From: Bacteroidia bacterium
GTDB lineage: Bacteria > Bacteroidota > Bacteroidia > UKL13-3
Direction: 5' to 3'
DNA: 44,406 nucleotides
Assembly (NCBI GenBank): GCA_025454875.1
Contig: JALONP010000029.1
Coordinates: forward strand, 1 to 44,406
Shown in pieces: positions 18,415-26,820 of the stretch. Numbering within the stretch: the first letter of the stretch is position 1; each line of letters begins with the position of its first letter. The notes beneath the pieces were generated by a model. That model was given only the letters and a program-made list of their open reading frames with translations, did not search any database and was not told the origin of the DNA. The position numbers and the translations under genes were made by a program.

Positions 18415-18442
18415 TTGTTTTATACCATATTATATATATTTG
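18415..18442 (+). promoter_or_regulatory. Bacteroidota-type promoter for the inserted genes
   Basis: TTG at 18415-18417, a 17-nt spacer and TATATTTG at 18435-18442 fit the TTTG/TTG...TAnnTTTG consensus. The lipoprotein ATG is at 18470, giving a leader of about 20 nt. Confidence 0.55.
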
Positions 18443-18469
18443 TTTCTCACATTAACCAATTATATAAAA

Positions 18470-19804
18470 ATGAAAAACATGCACAACTCCCTAAAACATT
18501 CAATAAGAATGGGGGCATTCCTATTAGTAGGATCACTAATTTTAGCTACAGGTTGCAAGCGTAATGTGGAAGAAACTCCTTTAAATCCATCTTCGCAAAA
18601 CACTTCAACTCAGTCTGACGCCAATATGCAAATGGCGATTAACAAGGCGGAACTTTACTGACAAAAGTTTGTAGACGACAATCTCATATTCAGTAAAAGT
18701 GGTGGCAATGATTTGCCTATGGACTCAGCTCTTTTTTATGTAAATACAGCATTGAATATAGAAAAAGGCAATGCTGATTTATACATGATTGAACAAATAA
18801 CCTTTGAAAAGATCTTTGATTTTAATGCAAATCAATTGAGTCTTACCGAGCAAGACATGAATAATTTATTTGACCAAATGATTGCCTTCGTAAATGCTAA
18901 ATTACAAAGTTTAGAAAACAATCAAGATAGAGGGGTTGTAGCCATTTATCTTAACAAATTACCATTGAATGAATTCAGCACAGAAATGCGCCTCGTTGGA
19001 AATGTCCTTTTTGGCAACAAGACTTTAAACCAACAGTTGTTGAATTTTTACAAAGCCGGTGGAGAGCCATTTCAACCTTATGAGAATTACCGATTCAATT
19101 TTAATGGTGGAGGGTGCAATCAGCAGCCTTATTATTCAGAGACGGACTTTGGTGGTTCACGAGTAGGGCAATTTGATGATGTACATGGTGTTACTAGGGG
19201 TTATACTACTGGTGGAGCCAAAGAGCTAGAACAACGCTTTAATAGTAATTACATTGCCCTTAAAACCCCTAATGGCAAAAACGTTTTACCTTATCAGCCA
19301 TTAGGCAGGAAATATATTTGGCAAAATATAAGGCAAATCATACCCAGTAAACCTGGGAATGATCAAGGTCGGGTTTTCCCTTGGGATGTTCCAATACCGA
19401 CAGCAACTTCGTATACTTATCAATCATCGAGACACAATCCAACGAGAATTTTTTCAAATTGGAGTTTAGCCATACATGGCACAATGGTATGTTTAAATGG
19501 TGGTATGCTTAATTATTACAACAACCAAGCAGTAGGCGTACTAGATAACGTTCTTTCCTCAAACACATTAACAGGTAGATTTTTTACAATGAACATACAT
19601 TCATCAAGATTGAGCTTACCTCCTGCCGGTGTTACAGACATTGAACAGCAAATGAGTTTAAATCAGAAGAATTCTTTAGGAATTAAAGATCCATATTTCT
19701 GGGGAAGCAACGGAGTTAGGTACTTTGAATATTTTAGACACCTATATTTGCCTTTACAGGGTAATTTGGTTGTTGTTAATGACCCTAGTTCTGGGGCATA
19801 TTAA
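18470..19804 (+). pseudogene. lipoprotein gene interrupted by an in-frame TGA
   Basis: From the ATG at 18470 the frame encodes a lipoprotein signal peptide (lipobox LATGC, Cys24) and about 40 more residues. It then meets TGA at 18659-18661 after AELY. The same frame continues without another stop for 380 codons to 19804 (QKFVDDNLIFSKS...), so one substitution, most simply TGG (Trp) to TGA, separates it from an intact gene of about 444 residues. TGA is an ordinary stop elsewhere in the window, for example at 39720. A shortened protein could restart at TTG 18713 or ATG 18719, but would lack a signal. I do not recognise the family. The downstream cargo gene starts 2 bp after it. Sequencing error is an alternative. 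Confidence 0.75.
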
Positions 19805-19806
19805 TA

Positions 19807-21363
19807 ATGCGAATCAGTAATTTAATCATATATATTTTGTTAGGGCTTGGGCAGGTTACTGCCCAAACCTACCGAAATATATTGCGTACCGATTCGCTTG
19901 TAGTAAGGCATGTATTGGATACAAAGGATGAAACTGTTTTTTGTGGAATGCAGCTATATAAGCAGGACTCCTTGCTTGGTAGTTACTTTAATTGTATGGT
20001 AGGTTCGGTTAACAAAACCACGGGTCTACAACAAAATGTGATATTATATCCAAACGATACAACCATCATTTTATACCCTTTCAAACTATTTAAGAATGAT
20101 TCAGGTTACACATTAATAAATGAATGCTATAGCGGAAGGGGCGATTCTATTTATAGATTTAGTGGGTTGTTAATAATTGATCTCAGTCCAACATTTACAA
20201 TACGTGATACCTTTAGGCATATTGTACATGAAGTTCCCGATAGCGTCAGAAACGTTATGGGGATGTATTCTGAGGTAGTCCAGCCCAAAACGGGTCAATT
20301 TCTTTTTCCATTAGTTTATAAAAAGGATGCCTATCCAAACAATTGGGAGTATAATGCTTTAGTGATATTTGAACAAGGCATATTTAAAATGTATGAATAT
20401 GAACTCGATGATATAGCTTCATTTATTACCACAATTCAGCCTGTTAACTATACCGATAGTATTAGCTATATGGCCTTTAGCGGTTATAGAGATGGTAGTG
20501 TTTTTTATTTAGACTCTTCTTTCAATATAGTAGCTAGAAAAGAGTACAATCCAGGTTCTATTGAATGGCAGTGGAAACCGCTTGAAGCAAGGTATTTAGG
20601 AAGTCCACTTTTTAGCATTACTCATCAAGATGCTATTTATGTAATTGGTGTTGCTGACTCAAGCCTACCAGGTGGCCAATACGCCCCAAGGGTGCATGTG
20701 CGCAAATGGCGCAATGGTATTCCAGTTGCTTTTGCGTGGCTAACTGATGCTGTTAATGAGTTCGTAGAAGAGTCTACCATAGATGATGCTTTCACCCATC
20801 AAGTGCGCTTATCGGTTTCAACAGAAGGGCGCATAATGGTGTTATTCAAATGTGATGCAGTTTCTAGGATGGTTACTTATTTGGCTATTTTAGATACCAA
20901 TTTAAGCATTATCAATCAACGTTTTTTAAACCGTGAAAGCCCATTTAGTAGTGGATTAATGGGCGTTGTGCCACAATACGAAAGACCTGGGGGATTGCTT
21001 TACGGATTGACTTGCAAGGACTGCGATGTCTTCTCTACAAACCCTTTTCAATTTAATGGATTTATTGCTTCTTTTGATAGTAATGGCGTATTCGCAAGCG
21101 CACCAAGAGTTGTTAGCAAAACGCAACTAGCACAAGTTTGGCCTAACCCAGCAAGCACATCTTTAACCTTTGGTACAAGCCAAAATATACACCAAATTGT
21201 TATTTACTCTATTCAAGGCAAATTGATAACAACAGCTACTGCAAATGAGCAAAGTTCAAATGAACTTGAATTAAACTGCACAAGCTGGCCAAGTGGTATT
21301 TACTTGGCATATATTACAACTGCCAACCAACAAACACATATTATAAAAGTGGTAAAGCGTTAA
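19807..21363 (+). CDS. secreted protein with T9SS type A sorting domain
   Basis: The 518-residue product has a signal peptide ending at QVTAQ. A beta-rich middle region of about 410 residues has no family I can name. The last about 80 residues are a T9SS (Por) C-terminal sorting domain: VWPNPASTSLTF, IYSIQGKLI, LELNCTSWPSGIYLAYI, and a terminal IKVVKR. It should be exported through the T9SS and attached to the surface or released. It follows the interrupted lipoprotein gene by 2 bp and shares its promoter, so the pair was probably a lipoprotein plus secreted partner. It lies wholly in the segment flanked by direct repeats, so it would be lost if the repeats recombined. Confidence 0.85.
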   Translation: MRISNLIIYILLGLGQVTAQTYRNILRTDSLVVRHVLDTKDETVFCGMQLYKQDSLLGSYFNCMVGSVNKTTGLQQNVILYPNDTTIILYPFKLFKNDSGYTLINECYSGRGDSIYRFSGLLIIDLSPTFTIRDTFRHIVHEVPDSVRNVMGMYSEVVQPKTGQFLFPLVYKKDAYPNNWEYNALVIFEQGIFKMYEYELDDIASFITTIQPVNYTDSISYMAFSGYRDGSVFYLDSSFNIVARKEYNPGSIEWQWKPLEARYLGSPLFSITHQDAIYVIGVADSSLPGGQYAPRVHVRKWRNGIPVAFAWLTDAVNEFVEESTIDDAFTHQVRLSVSTEGRIMVLFKCDAVSRMVTYLAILDTNLSIINQRFLNRESPFSSGLMGVVPQYERPGGLLYGLTCKDCDVFSTNPFQFNGFIASFDSNGVFASAPRVVSKTQLAQVWPNPASTSLTFGTSQNIHQIVIYSIQGKLITTATANEQSSNELELNCTSWPSGIYLAYITTANQQTHIIKVVKR

Positions 21364-21518
21364 GGTAAAGAAAGTCTGTTTGGTTGTATTAAGTGTTTTG
21401 ATACCCGATAATTAATCAAATTAGACATGAATGCGATTTTAGAAGACTTTTAATGGTATCCTTTACCTAAATAGCAAAATGAATTTATACCCTATTGGCT
21501 CTGCTTTTCGTACCCTCC

Positions 21519-21547
21519 TTACTCTTTCTCTTTTAAAGAAAAAGTAA
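21519..21547. repeat. palindrome, copy 2 of the motif at 53-83
   Basis: TTACTCTTTCT, a 7-nt loop and AGAAAAAGTAA form an inverted repeat with one mismatch. The arms are nearly the same as those of the palindrome at 53-83. It ends 3 bp before the right-hand 295-bp repeat and may also terminate transcription of the cargo gene and of the opposing ClC gene. Confidence 0.6.
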
Positions 21548-21550
21548 GCG

Positions 21551-21649
21551 AAACCTGCAACTTCTGATGTGTATGTTTGGTTGCTTAAAGGTATTTTGGT
21601 AGGTGGTGATTCATTTACCGATTCGAGTAACGTAACGTTATTGCGTTAA
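21551..21649 (+). pseudogene. stranded 3' fragment of the PKD/CHU_C gene
   Basis: The fragment encodes KPATSDVYVWLLKGILV and the remaining residues to TLLR-stop, identical to the end of the giant protein except for one Gly-to-Ser change. Three of four base differences are silent. There is no start or promoter. The palindrome at 21519-21547 directly precedes it. Confidence 0.88.
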
Positions 21650-21845
21650 ACCATTTGGTCCAATACACGTGCTCGGTACAAATGCAATACGCTCGACTTT
21701 GAAATAAATCCGATATAGTTTCCTTGCTGGGTAATAACCGGTATATACCATACTTGGTATTGTTCAAACAAGGGCATAATCAAATCCAACGACATATTAT
21801 TGTGTGCAACAATTTTTGGAGCGCGCATTAATTGCGAAATGGTTA
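21551..21845. repeat. 295-bp direct repeat, right copy
   Basis: This is the partner of 17917-18211. It contains a 99-bp tail of the PKD gene ending in the same TAA, and the 3' end of the intact ClC gene. Confidence 0.93.
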
Positions 21846-23454
21846 ACCGATCATACAACGTATGGGTAAACATTACATCCCTAATATCATCAAGTGTAAT
21901 AATGCCCACAAGCAAACCATTGCGGTTTACAACTGGGAAAACATTGCGTTTTGATTGGCTAATGGTATCAACCAATGTTCTCAGTTTTTGGTCGGGTAGT
22001 AAAGATGTAAAATCCGACTCAATTACCATTTCCAAGTTGAGTTGATTTAATACATTGGTATCGTTATCAGAACTCATCTGCCCGCGCTCAATAAGTGTTT
22101 TGGTGTAAATAGAGTTAGGTTCAAAATACCTGGTAAAAAAGTATGCAATAGCCGATACAACCATCAGCGGAACAAACAACGCATAACCGCCCGTAATTTC
22201 GGCAATTAAAAAGATAGCGGTAAGCGGAGCATGCAGCACACCGCTAATTAAGCCACCCATAGCAACTGCAACAAAATTTTGTTCGTTCAAAGTAATGATA
22301 CCTGTTAAGTTAATGGCATGAGCGAACACAAAACCCAATACAGAACCAGTGAACAACGAGGGTCCAAAAATTCCACCATTGCCACCTGAACCAACAGTGA
22401 TGGATGATGCAATAACCTTTACCAACACAAGCAGTACTCCAAATAACAATACGAACCACGTATGGTGTTGCAGGTTGTAAAATAAACTATTATCGAACCA
22501 AGCTGTGAATGAACCTTGCATGAGCTGAGCACTAATCTCATAGCCTTCGCCATACAAAGGAGGGAAGATAAAAATGAGCACCCCTAATCCAATTCCTCCA
22601 ATGATGCCTTTAAAATAAGGGTTTTGCGTGCGGCTAAAAAGGCCTTCTACTTTTAGGGTGGTGCGAATCATGTAAACAGATACTGCACCACAACATACAC
22701 CTAAGAGCGCATAAAAGGGTAATGCTTGTACACGCCAACTATCAATGGTTAAATAAAACAACTGACCACTGTAAAACAATTTAGAAACCACTGCCCCCGT
22801 TGCCGATGCAATGAGCAAAGGGATAAATGCGGGGATGCTTACCTGGGTTAAGAGTACTTCAAAGGCAAACAAAACACCAGCTATTGGGCTGTTAAAAATA
22901 GCTGAAATTCCGGCAGCGGCTCCACTTGCAAGTAGCAATGTGCGATCAGATCTGCTCATCAATAAATTTTTTGCGGTGTTGGAACCCAATGCCGACCCTG
23001 TAACAGCAATAGGGGCTTCCAATCCGGCCGACCCTCCAAAGCCAATGGTAAGCGCACTGGTAACAATATGCGAATAGGTTTTATGCAACTCTATAGTTGA
23101 GAACTTTTTATGAATAGCGTAAATAATGCTGCTTAATCCCTTGTCAAAAGATTTACGGTGGTGAAACAATCGCACATAGGCAACACTCAATACAATACCC
23201 ACAAGGGGATATATAAGGTACAGGTAATTTTCGTACCGAACGTTCCACCCATCGGCAAGCCAATGCTGTACCGCATGAACGGTTGATTTTAATACAACTG
23301 CAGCCGTACCTGCAAGTATGCCTACCCAAATGGCGGCAATAATCAAAAAATTTTGATCACTAATGTATTGATGCCGTTGTTTGGTAATTCGGTAAATCCA
23401 CAGCTTGGCATTCACACGCAATCGTTTAACCAATTCTTTCATAAGCAGTGGCAA
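21646..23454 (-). CDS. ClC-family chloride channel/transporter with tandem CBS domains
   Basis: The 602-residue protein has a ClC membrane domain (about 35-450) and two C-terminal CBS domains (about 460-602). GSAGLEAP (141-148) is the gating-Glu motif with Glu146 at the position of E. coli Glu148. GGIFGPSLFTGS is the GxFxP motif, and the Tyr in TGGYALFVP aligns with Tyr445. In FNSPIAGVLFAFEV the internal proton-relay position (E. coli Glu203) is Val200, as in animal ClC channels. The first anion motif (GSGIP in E. coli) is replaced by KGLSSI. Its 3' end lies in the 295-bp repeat, and a second copy of that end is at 18012-18211. The start could also be the Met four codons further in. Confidence 0.9.
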   Translation of the reverse strand: MPLLMKELVKRLRVNAKLWIYRITKQRHQYISDQNFLIIAAIWVGILAGTAAVVLKSTVHAVQHWLADGWNVRYENYLYLIYPLVGIVLSVAYVRLFHHRKSFDKGLSSIIYAIHKKFSTIELHKTYSHIVTSALTIGFGGSAGLEAPIAVTGSALGSNTAKNLLMSRSDRTLLLASGAAAGISAIFNSPIAGVLFAFEVLLTQVSIPAFIPLLIASATGAVVSKLFYSGQLFYLTIDSWRVQALPFYALLGVCCGAVSVYMIRTTLKVEGLFSRTQNPYFKGIIGGIGLGVLIFIFPPLYGEGYEISAQLMQGSFTAWFDNSLFYNLQHHTWFVLLFGVLLVLVKVIASSITVGSGGNGGIFGPSLFTGSVLGFVFAHAINLTGIITLNEQNFVAVAMGGLISGVLHAPLTAIFLIAEITGGYALFVPLMVVSAIAYFFTRYFEPNSIYTKTLIERGQMSSDNDTNVLNQLNLEMVIESDFTSLLPDQKLRTLVDTISQSKRNVFPVVNRNGLLVGIITLDDIRDVMFTHTLYDRLTISQLMRAPKIVAHNNMSLDLIMPLFEQYQVWYIPVITQQGNYIGFISKSSVLHLYRARVLDQMV

Positions 23455-23488
23455 GATACAGATTCTGAATTATTCGCACCGAATCAGT

Positions 23489-24883
23489 TTATTCATACGC
23501 ACCAATGGTGGGCAATGCGCCTCGAGGTGCATCTGTAAAATCAGTTGTGATGGTAATTGGAGTTGCTTTGGTTTTGGCTGGAGAGGTTGGTTGTAACCGT
23601 AGGTTTTGCTCTTGCACATTCACAAATTGGGGATCAATATTTAACAAATTGCCTCCTGTGTTAAGCACGGGTAATTTTGTACGTATCAGATTGGTTCGTA
23701 TATCAGCTGTAATGGCGGCACCTTCCGCATTTTGGTTAATAATGATTTCTTCTTCTTCACTACCATAAATAATATTGTTGTATAGTGTAAAACTTAAAGG
23801 AAAAGAAGCAATGATTGCACCTGCTTCATTTTTGAGAGGGGAGTTGTCGAGTAAAAATTGTGGATTTTGCCTATTAAAGAATATTCCTGATGATGAAAAC
23901 GTATTGTAATACAAACGGTAGTTACCTCCCAATGCTCCATAAAATGTGAACTGTCCGCAATCACTTATCACATTGTTAATGGCCGTAATTTCTGATGAAT
24001 ATCCAAGTAAACCTGCAGCAAGCATATTGGTGATGGTGCTGTTACGCAAAAGCAAATTTGGATTTTCGTTTGCAGAAGCCGAATCCACTTGCAATCCAAT
24101 TACGCCATTTTTAATGGTAGCATACGATATAGCGTTGTTTACACTTCCTGCCAACAAACGGATTCCTGCCCATTGTCCCGCCCTGTTTCGGTAATCAGGA
24201 TCTAGCCGATCACCTTCAAACACAACCGGACGCTGCGAAGTGCCATTTACCACCAAGGTACCAGCTATAAGGATACTTGATTGCACATGCGAGTGAATGC
24301 GAGCTCCCGCATCAATGGTTAAAATACATCCTTTCGGAACTAAAACCGAATCGTATATCACATATGGTTTGTCGGCAGTCCAATGCAGGTTGCCCGCAGC
24401 ACACGACAATACCTGGTTGTTCAGGTAAATGGCATCTTGGGCATACGCTACCAAATCAATATCTTGTTTGTTGCCGTTTGTTTCAAACACAATTTGGTCG
24501 GTTACTATAAAGGGTGTGTTCTGGTTAACTGAATTTAAGTATACCTGCACAAACACTGCAATGGAATCGTTTGCTCGGATTTCTTTTTCTTGAATACGAT
24601 CCGTAGCCTCTCCATCAATATTTAACTTGTACAAACCATAAATATTTCCTGCCAAAAAAATCGTGACTTTTACTCCTTTGTTGTTAGGGTTAATTACCCA
24701 AAACTGTTTGGTAATAGACAGCGGACGTTGTTGTCCAACTTGCGTAAATACTGTATCAAACATCACCGTATCTGTTGAAAAGCGTAGCGTTGCCGATGGG
24801 TCTTTGGTAAACTCATCATCTTTACGGCAGCCAATTAAAACGGCAGTTGCGAGTAAGCAAAATAAGGCGAGGTATCGAATCAA
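23489..24883 (-). CDS. right-handed beta-helix lipoprotein
   Basis: I place the start at a TTG (24883), which gives MIRYLALFCLLATAVLIGC, a compact lipoprotein signal ending at Cys19. No ATG is in a suitable place, and the longer frame runs back into the epimerase gene. The 464-residue product has an N-terminal beta-sandwich-like region. From about residue 200 follow short repeated strands with Asn and Gly turns (ILIAGTLVVNGT, AISYATIKNGVIGLQ, LLLRNSTITNM, LLGYSSEITAINNVISDCG) typical of right-handed parallel beta-helices. It ends with IDPQFVNV and GALPTIGAYE, a common end of such proteins. The substrate is unknown; polysaccharide binding is possible. It sits 40 bp after the epimerase gene and 34 bp before the ClC gene, possibly in one transcript. 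Confidence 0.65.
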   Translation of the reverse strand: MIRYLALFCLLATAVLIGCRKDDEFTKDPSATLRFSTDTVMFDTVFTQVGQQRPLSITKQFWVINPNNKGVKVTIFLAGNIYGLYKLNIDGEATDRIQEKEIRANDSIAVFVQVYLNSVNQNTPFIVTDQIVFETNGNKQDIDLVAYAQDAIYLNNQVLSCAAGNLHWTADKPYVIYDSVLVPKGCILTIDAGARIHSHVQSSILIAGTLVVNGTSQRPVVFEGDRLDPDYRNRAGQWAGIRLLAGSVNNAISYATIKNGVIGLQVDSASANENPNLLLRNSTITNMLAAGLLGYSSEITAINNVISDCGQFTFYGALGGNYRLYYNTFSSSGIFFNRQNPQFLLDNSPLKNEAGAIIASFPLSFTLYNNIIYGSEEEEIIINQNAEGAAITADIRTNLIRTKLPVLNTGGNLLNIDPQFVNVQEQNLRLQPTSPAKTKATPITITTDFTDAPRGALPTIGAYE

Positions 24884-24923
24884 TGAAGTAAAATAATTGC
24901 TGGTAATATTACGTAAAAACCAA

Positions 24924-25838
24924 CTATTTCGTATGGTGAAGCAAACTTCCAATAGCATCTGATGCTTTCGGGTATTCAAACGTAAACCCGGTTTGCTGTA
25001 TTTTTTGAGCGCTAATCCATTGGTTTGCGGCCAACATATCGGCAACCTCGCCAAAAAGTATTTTTAATACCCATTTAGGAACAGGAGGTAATATGAGCGG
25101 TTTGTTCAGTTGTTGGGCAATTAAGGTAGTTAGTTGTTGATTGGTTTCGGGATGAGGTGTTACTGCGTTGTAAATGCCTTGCATGGTTGGGTCTGTAATT
25201 GCTTTTGCGTACAGTTGGCATAGGTCATCAATATGAATCCACGAAGTAAGTTGCTTGCCACTGGCCAAAGCAGCACCAATTCCCAGTTTCACAGGCTTGG
25301 CTACTTCAGGGATAAATCCACTTTCTTTCGCAAACACAACACCTACCCTTAAAATGGTTGTGCGAATTCCGCTTTGTTGAATAGGGTACGTTTCGGCTTC
25401 CCAATCTCTGCAAACGGTACCTAAAAAGGTTGGTGCAGCAGGTAGCTCTTCAGTTGTAGCTTCTGGTGTATTGAGTCCATACCAGCCAGTTGCTGACGTG
25501 CTTACAAAATTTTTAACTGAATGTGGTAACCCACTTAAGGTTTTGGCCAGCAGGCGTGTCGACAAAATGCGGCTATTGTAAATTTGGCTTTTGTAGGCAT
25601 CCGTCCAACGTTTATCGGCTATTCCGGCCCCAGCTAAATGTACAATCGTGTCTACACCTTCAAACGCCTTGGGGTCAATAAAGCCGGCATCAATATCCCA
25701 TTTGTATAAGGGTAAATTGTTAAATCGCCCCTCGTTTCGGCCTAATAACTTTACTTGATGCCCTTTTTGTAGAAGCAACTTACTGAGATGATTACCCACT
25801 AATCCTGTTCCACCCGTTATTAATACTGTTTGCTTCAT
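24924..25838 (-). CDS. TIGR01777-family NAD(P)-dependent epimerase-like protein
   Basis: The protein is 304 residues from the ATG at 25838, where the coding pattern begins. It belongs to the extended SDR fold, with the nucleotide-binding motif ITGGTGLVGNHL at residues 7-18. TIVHLAGAGIADKRWT, STSATGWYG and ILRVGVVF are characteristic of the TIGR01777 (SulA/YfcH-like) family. The usual C-terminal domain (LPPVPKWVLKILFGE) is present. The catalytic role is not established for the family. It is divergent from the cobalamin-type MerR regulator, with 76 bp between their starts, so it is a candidate target of that regulator. Confidence 0.88.
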   Translation of the reverse strand: MKQTVLITGGTGLVGNHLSKLLLQKGHQVKLLGRNEGRFNNLPLYKWDIDAGFIDPKAFEGVDTIVHLAGAGIADKRWTDAYKSQIYNSRILSTRLLAKTLSGLPHSVKNFVSTSATGWYGLNTPEATTEELPAAPTFLGTVCRDWEAETYPIQQSGIRTTILRVGVVFAKESGFIPEVAKPVKLGIGAALASGKQLTSWIHIDDLCQLYAKAITDPTMQGIYNAVTPHPETNQQLTTLIAQQLNKPLILPPVPKWVLKILFGEVADMLAANQWISAQKIQQTGFTFEYPKASDAIGSLLHHTK

Positions 25839-25874
25839 TTTTAGGTTTTTAATTAAAACAATATACTTGCCTTT

Positions 25875-25882
25875 TATGTTTG
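25875..25882 (+). promoter_or_regulatory. TAnnTTTG promoter element of the MerR-type gene
   Basis: TATGTTTG matches the Bacteroidota -7 consensus exactly and lies 32 bp before the TTG start. No good -33 element is seen at the usual distance, so the call is tentative. It lies in the 76-bp divergent region where a regulator would be expected to bind. Confidence 0.45.
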
Positions 25883-25899
25883 AAGGTAGAAGATAAATT

Positions 25900-25906
25900 A
25901 GGAGGA
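25900..25906 (+). promoter_or_regulatory. strong Shine-Dalgarno AGGAGGA
   Basis: This 7-nt sequence ends 8 nt before the TTG at 25915. Such a full match to the anti-Shine-Dalgarno is uncommon in Bacteroidota and supports the non-ATG start of the regulator gene. Confidence 0.6.
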
Positions 25907-25914
25907 AATAGCAG

Positions 25915-26817
25915 TTGGCAACGTTTTCAATTAAAGACATAGAGGCAGTATCAGGCATTAAAAGCCATACGCTCCGCATTTGGGAACAGCGGTACGGAAT
26001 TATTTCGCCTAAACGCACCGAGTCAAACATCAGGTATTATGATGATGAAGACCTCAAGTTCATCCTCAATATTTCCATCTTAAACAAACACGGCTACAAA
26101 ATTTCGGAAATTGCCAAAATGAGCAAGGACGAAATTACCACGCTCATCCTCAAAATTGCTGGTCACAACAACGCATACGATAGCCAAGTGAAATCGCTTA
26201 TTGCTAACATGCTTTCTTTTGATGAGTATGGATTTCACAAAATTTTAACCACAAGCATTATTCAAATCGGGCTTGAGCAAACCATGCTACGCATTGTGTT
26301 TCCTTTTTTAAATGAGGCAGGTATTTTGTGGCAAATTGGATCCATTCACCCTTCGCATGAGCATTTTGCATCAAACATCATCAAACAAAAATTGTATGTA
26401 GCTATTGATGGTAACGTGGGTCGATATATAGACAATCGTAAGCGGTTCTTATTGTTTTTGCCCGAACACGAACAACATACATTAGGGTTATTGTTTGCCA
26501 ATTTCATTCTACGCTCTCGCGGACACGAGGTTTTATTTTTAGGACAAGAAGTGCCAATGGATGATTTTAGGGCAGCACTCGGCAACCACAAGCCTGATTA
26601 TATTTTCACTTTGCTTACCGCAGCGCATGTTGCTGTTGATAAAAAAGAGTTTGTAGAAAGCCTAGCTCAAGCTTGGCCTGATACCCAAATTTTGCTTTCA
26701 GGAAGCCAATTTGTGATGGATGACGTAGCTTACCCAGAACATGTGCGTATCATTCGCAAAATGGAAGATTTTATTCAGTTTGCAAACAGCATCAGTTCAA
26801 ACTACAGCCGCAACTAA
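25915..26817 (+). CDS. MerR-type regulator with cobalamin-binding domain (CarH/LitR-like)
   Basis: The 300-residue product starts at a TTG behind a strong ribosome-binding site. Residues 4-72 are a MerR winged helix (SIKDIEAVSGIKSHTLRIWE, then RTESNIRYYDD). Residues about 90-165 form the helical cap with the W-x9-EH motif (Trp139, Glu149-His150). Residues about 175-290 are the cobalamin-binding Rossmann domain with Glu186-x-His188-x-x-Gly191, where His188 matches the cobalt ligand of CarH. In CarH/LitR these residues bind adenosylcobalamin, and light releases the protein from DNA. All ligands are present, so B12 binding is likely; light response is inferred. Likely targets are the divergent epimerase gene and its own promoter. 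The convergent enoyl-CoA hydratase gene ends 3 bp away. Confidence 0.87.
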   Translation: MATFSIKDIEAVSGIKSHTLRIWEQRYGIISPKRTESNIRYYDDEDLKFILNISILNKHGYKISEIAKMSKDEITTLILKIAGHNNAYDSQVKSLIANMLSFDEYGFHKILTTSIIQIGLEQTMLRIVFPFLNEAGILWQIGSIHPSHEHFASNIIKQKLYVAIDGNVGRYIDNRKRFLLFLPEHEQHTLGLLFANFILRSRGHEVLFLGQEVPMDDFRAALGNHKPDYIFTLLTAAHVAVDKKEFVESLAQAWPDTQILLSGSQFVMDDVAYPEHVRIIRKMEDFIQFANSISSNYSRN

Positions 26818-26820
26818 TAT

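Larger units (their letters stand above)
18212..21550. other. inserted segment between direct repeats
   Basis: This 3339-bp stretch separates the two 295-bp repeats and interrupts what would otherwise be a convergent PKD-ClC gene pair. It holds a promoter, a lipoprotein gene with an in-frame stop and a T9SS cargo gene, and ends with a palindrome. There is no transposase or integrase and no terminal inverted repeat. It looks AT-richer than its flanks by eye (roughly a third G+C in sampled lines against about 45% in the PKD gene). The first 258 bp, up to the lipoprotein start, are non-coding. Confidence 0.75.

Noticed and set aside
18659-18661. TGA recoded as Trp or selenocysteine throughout the genome
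   Set aside because: TGA ends other genes here, for example at 39720-39722 and 41048-41050, and no selenocysteine insertion element is evident.
18212-21550. Insertion sequence or composite transposon
   Set aside because: No transposase, integrase or terminal inverted repeats are present, and the flanking repeats are host gene ends.
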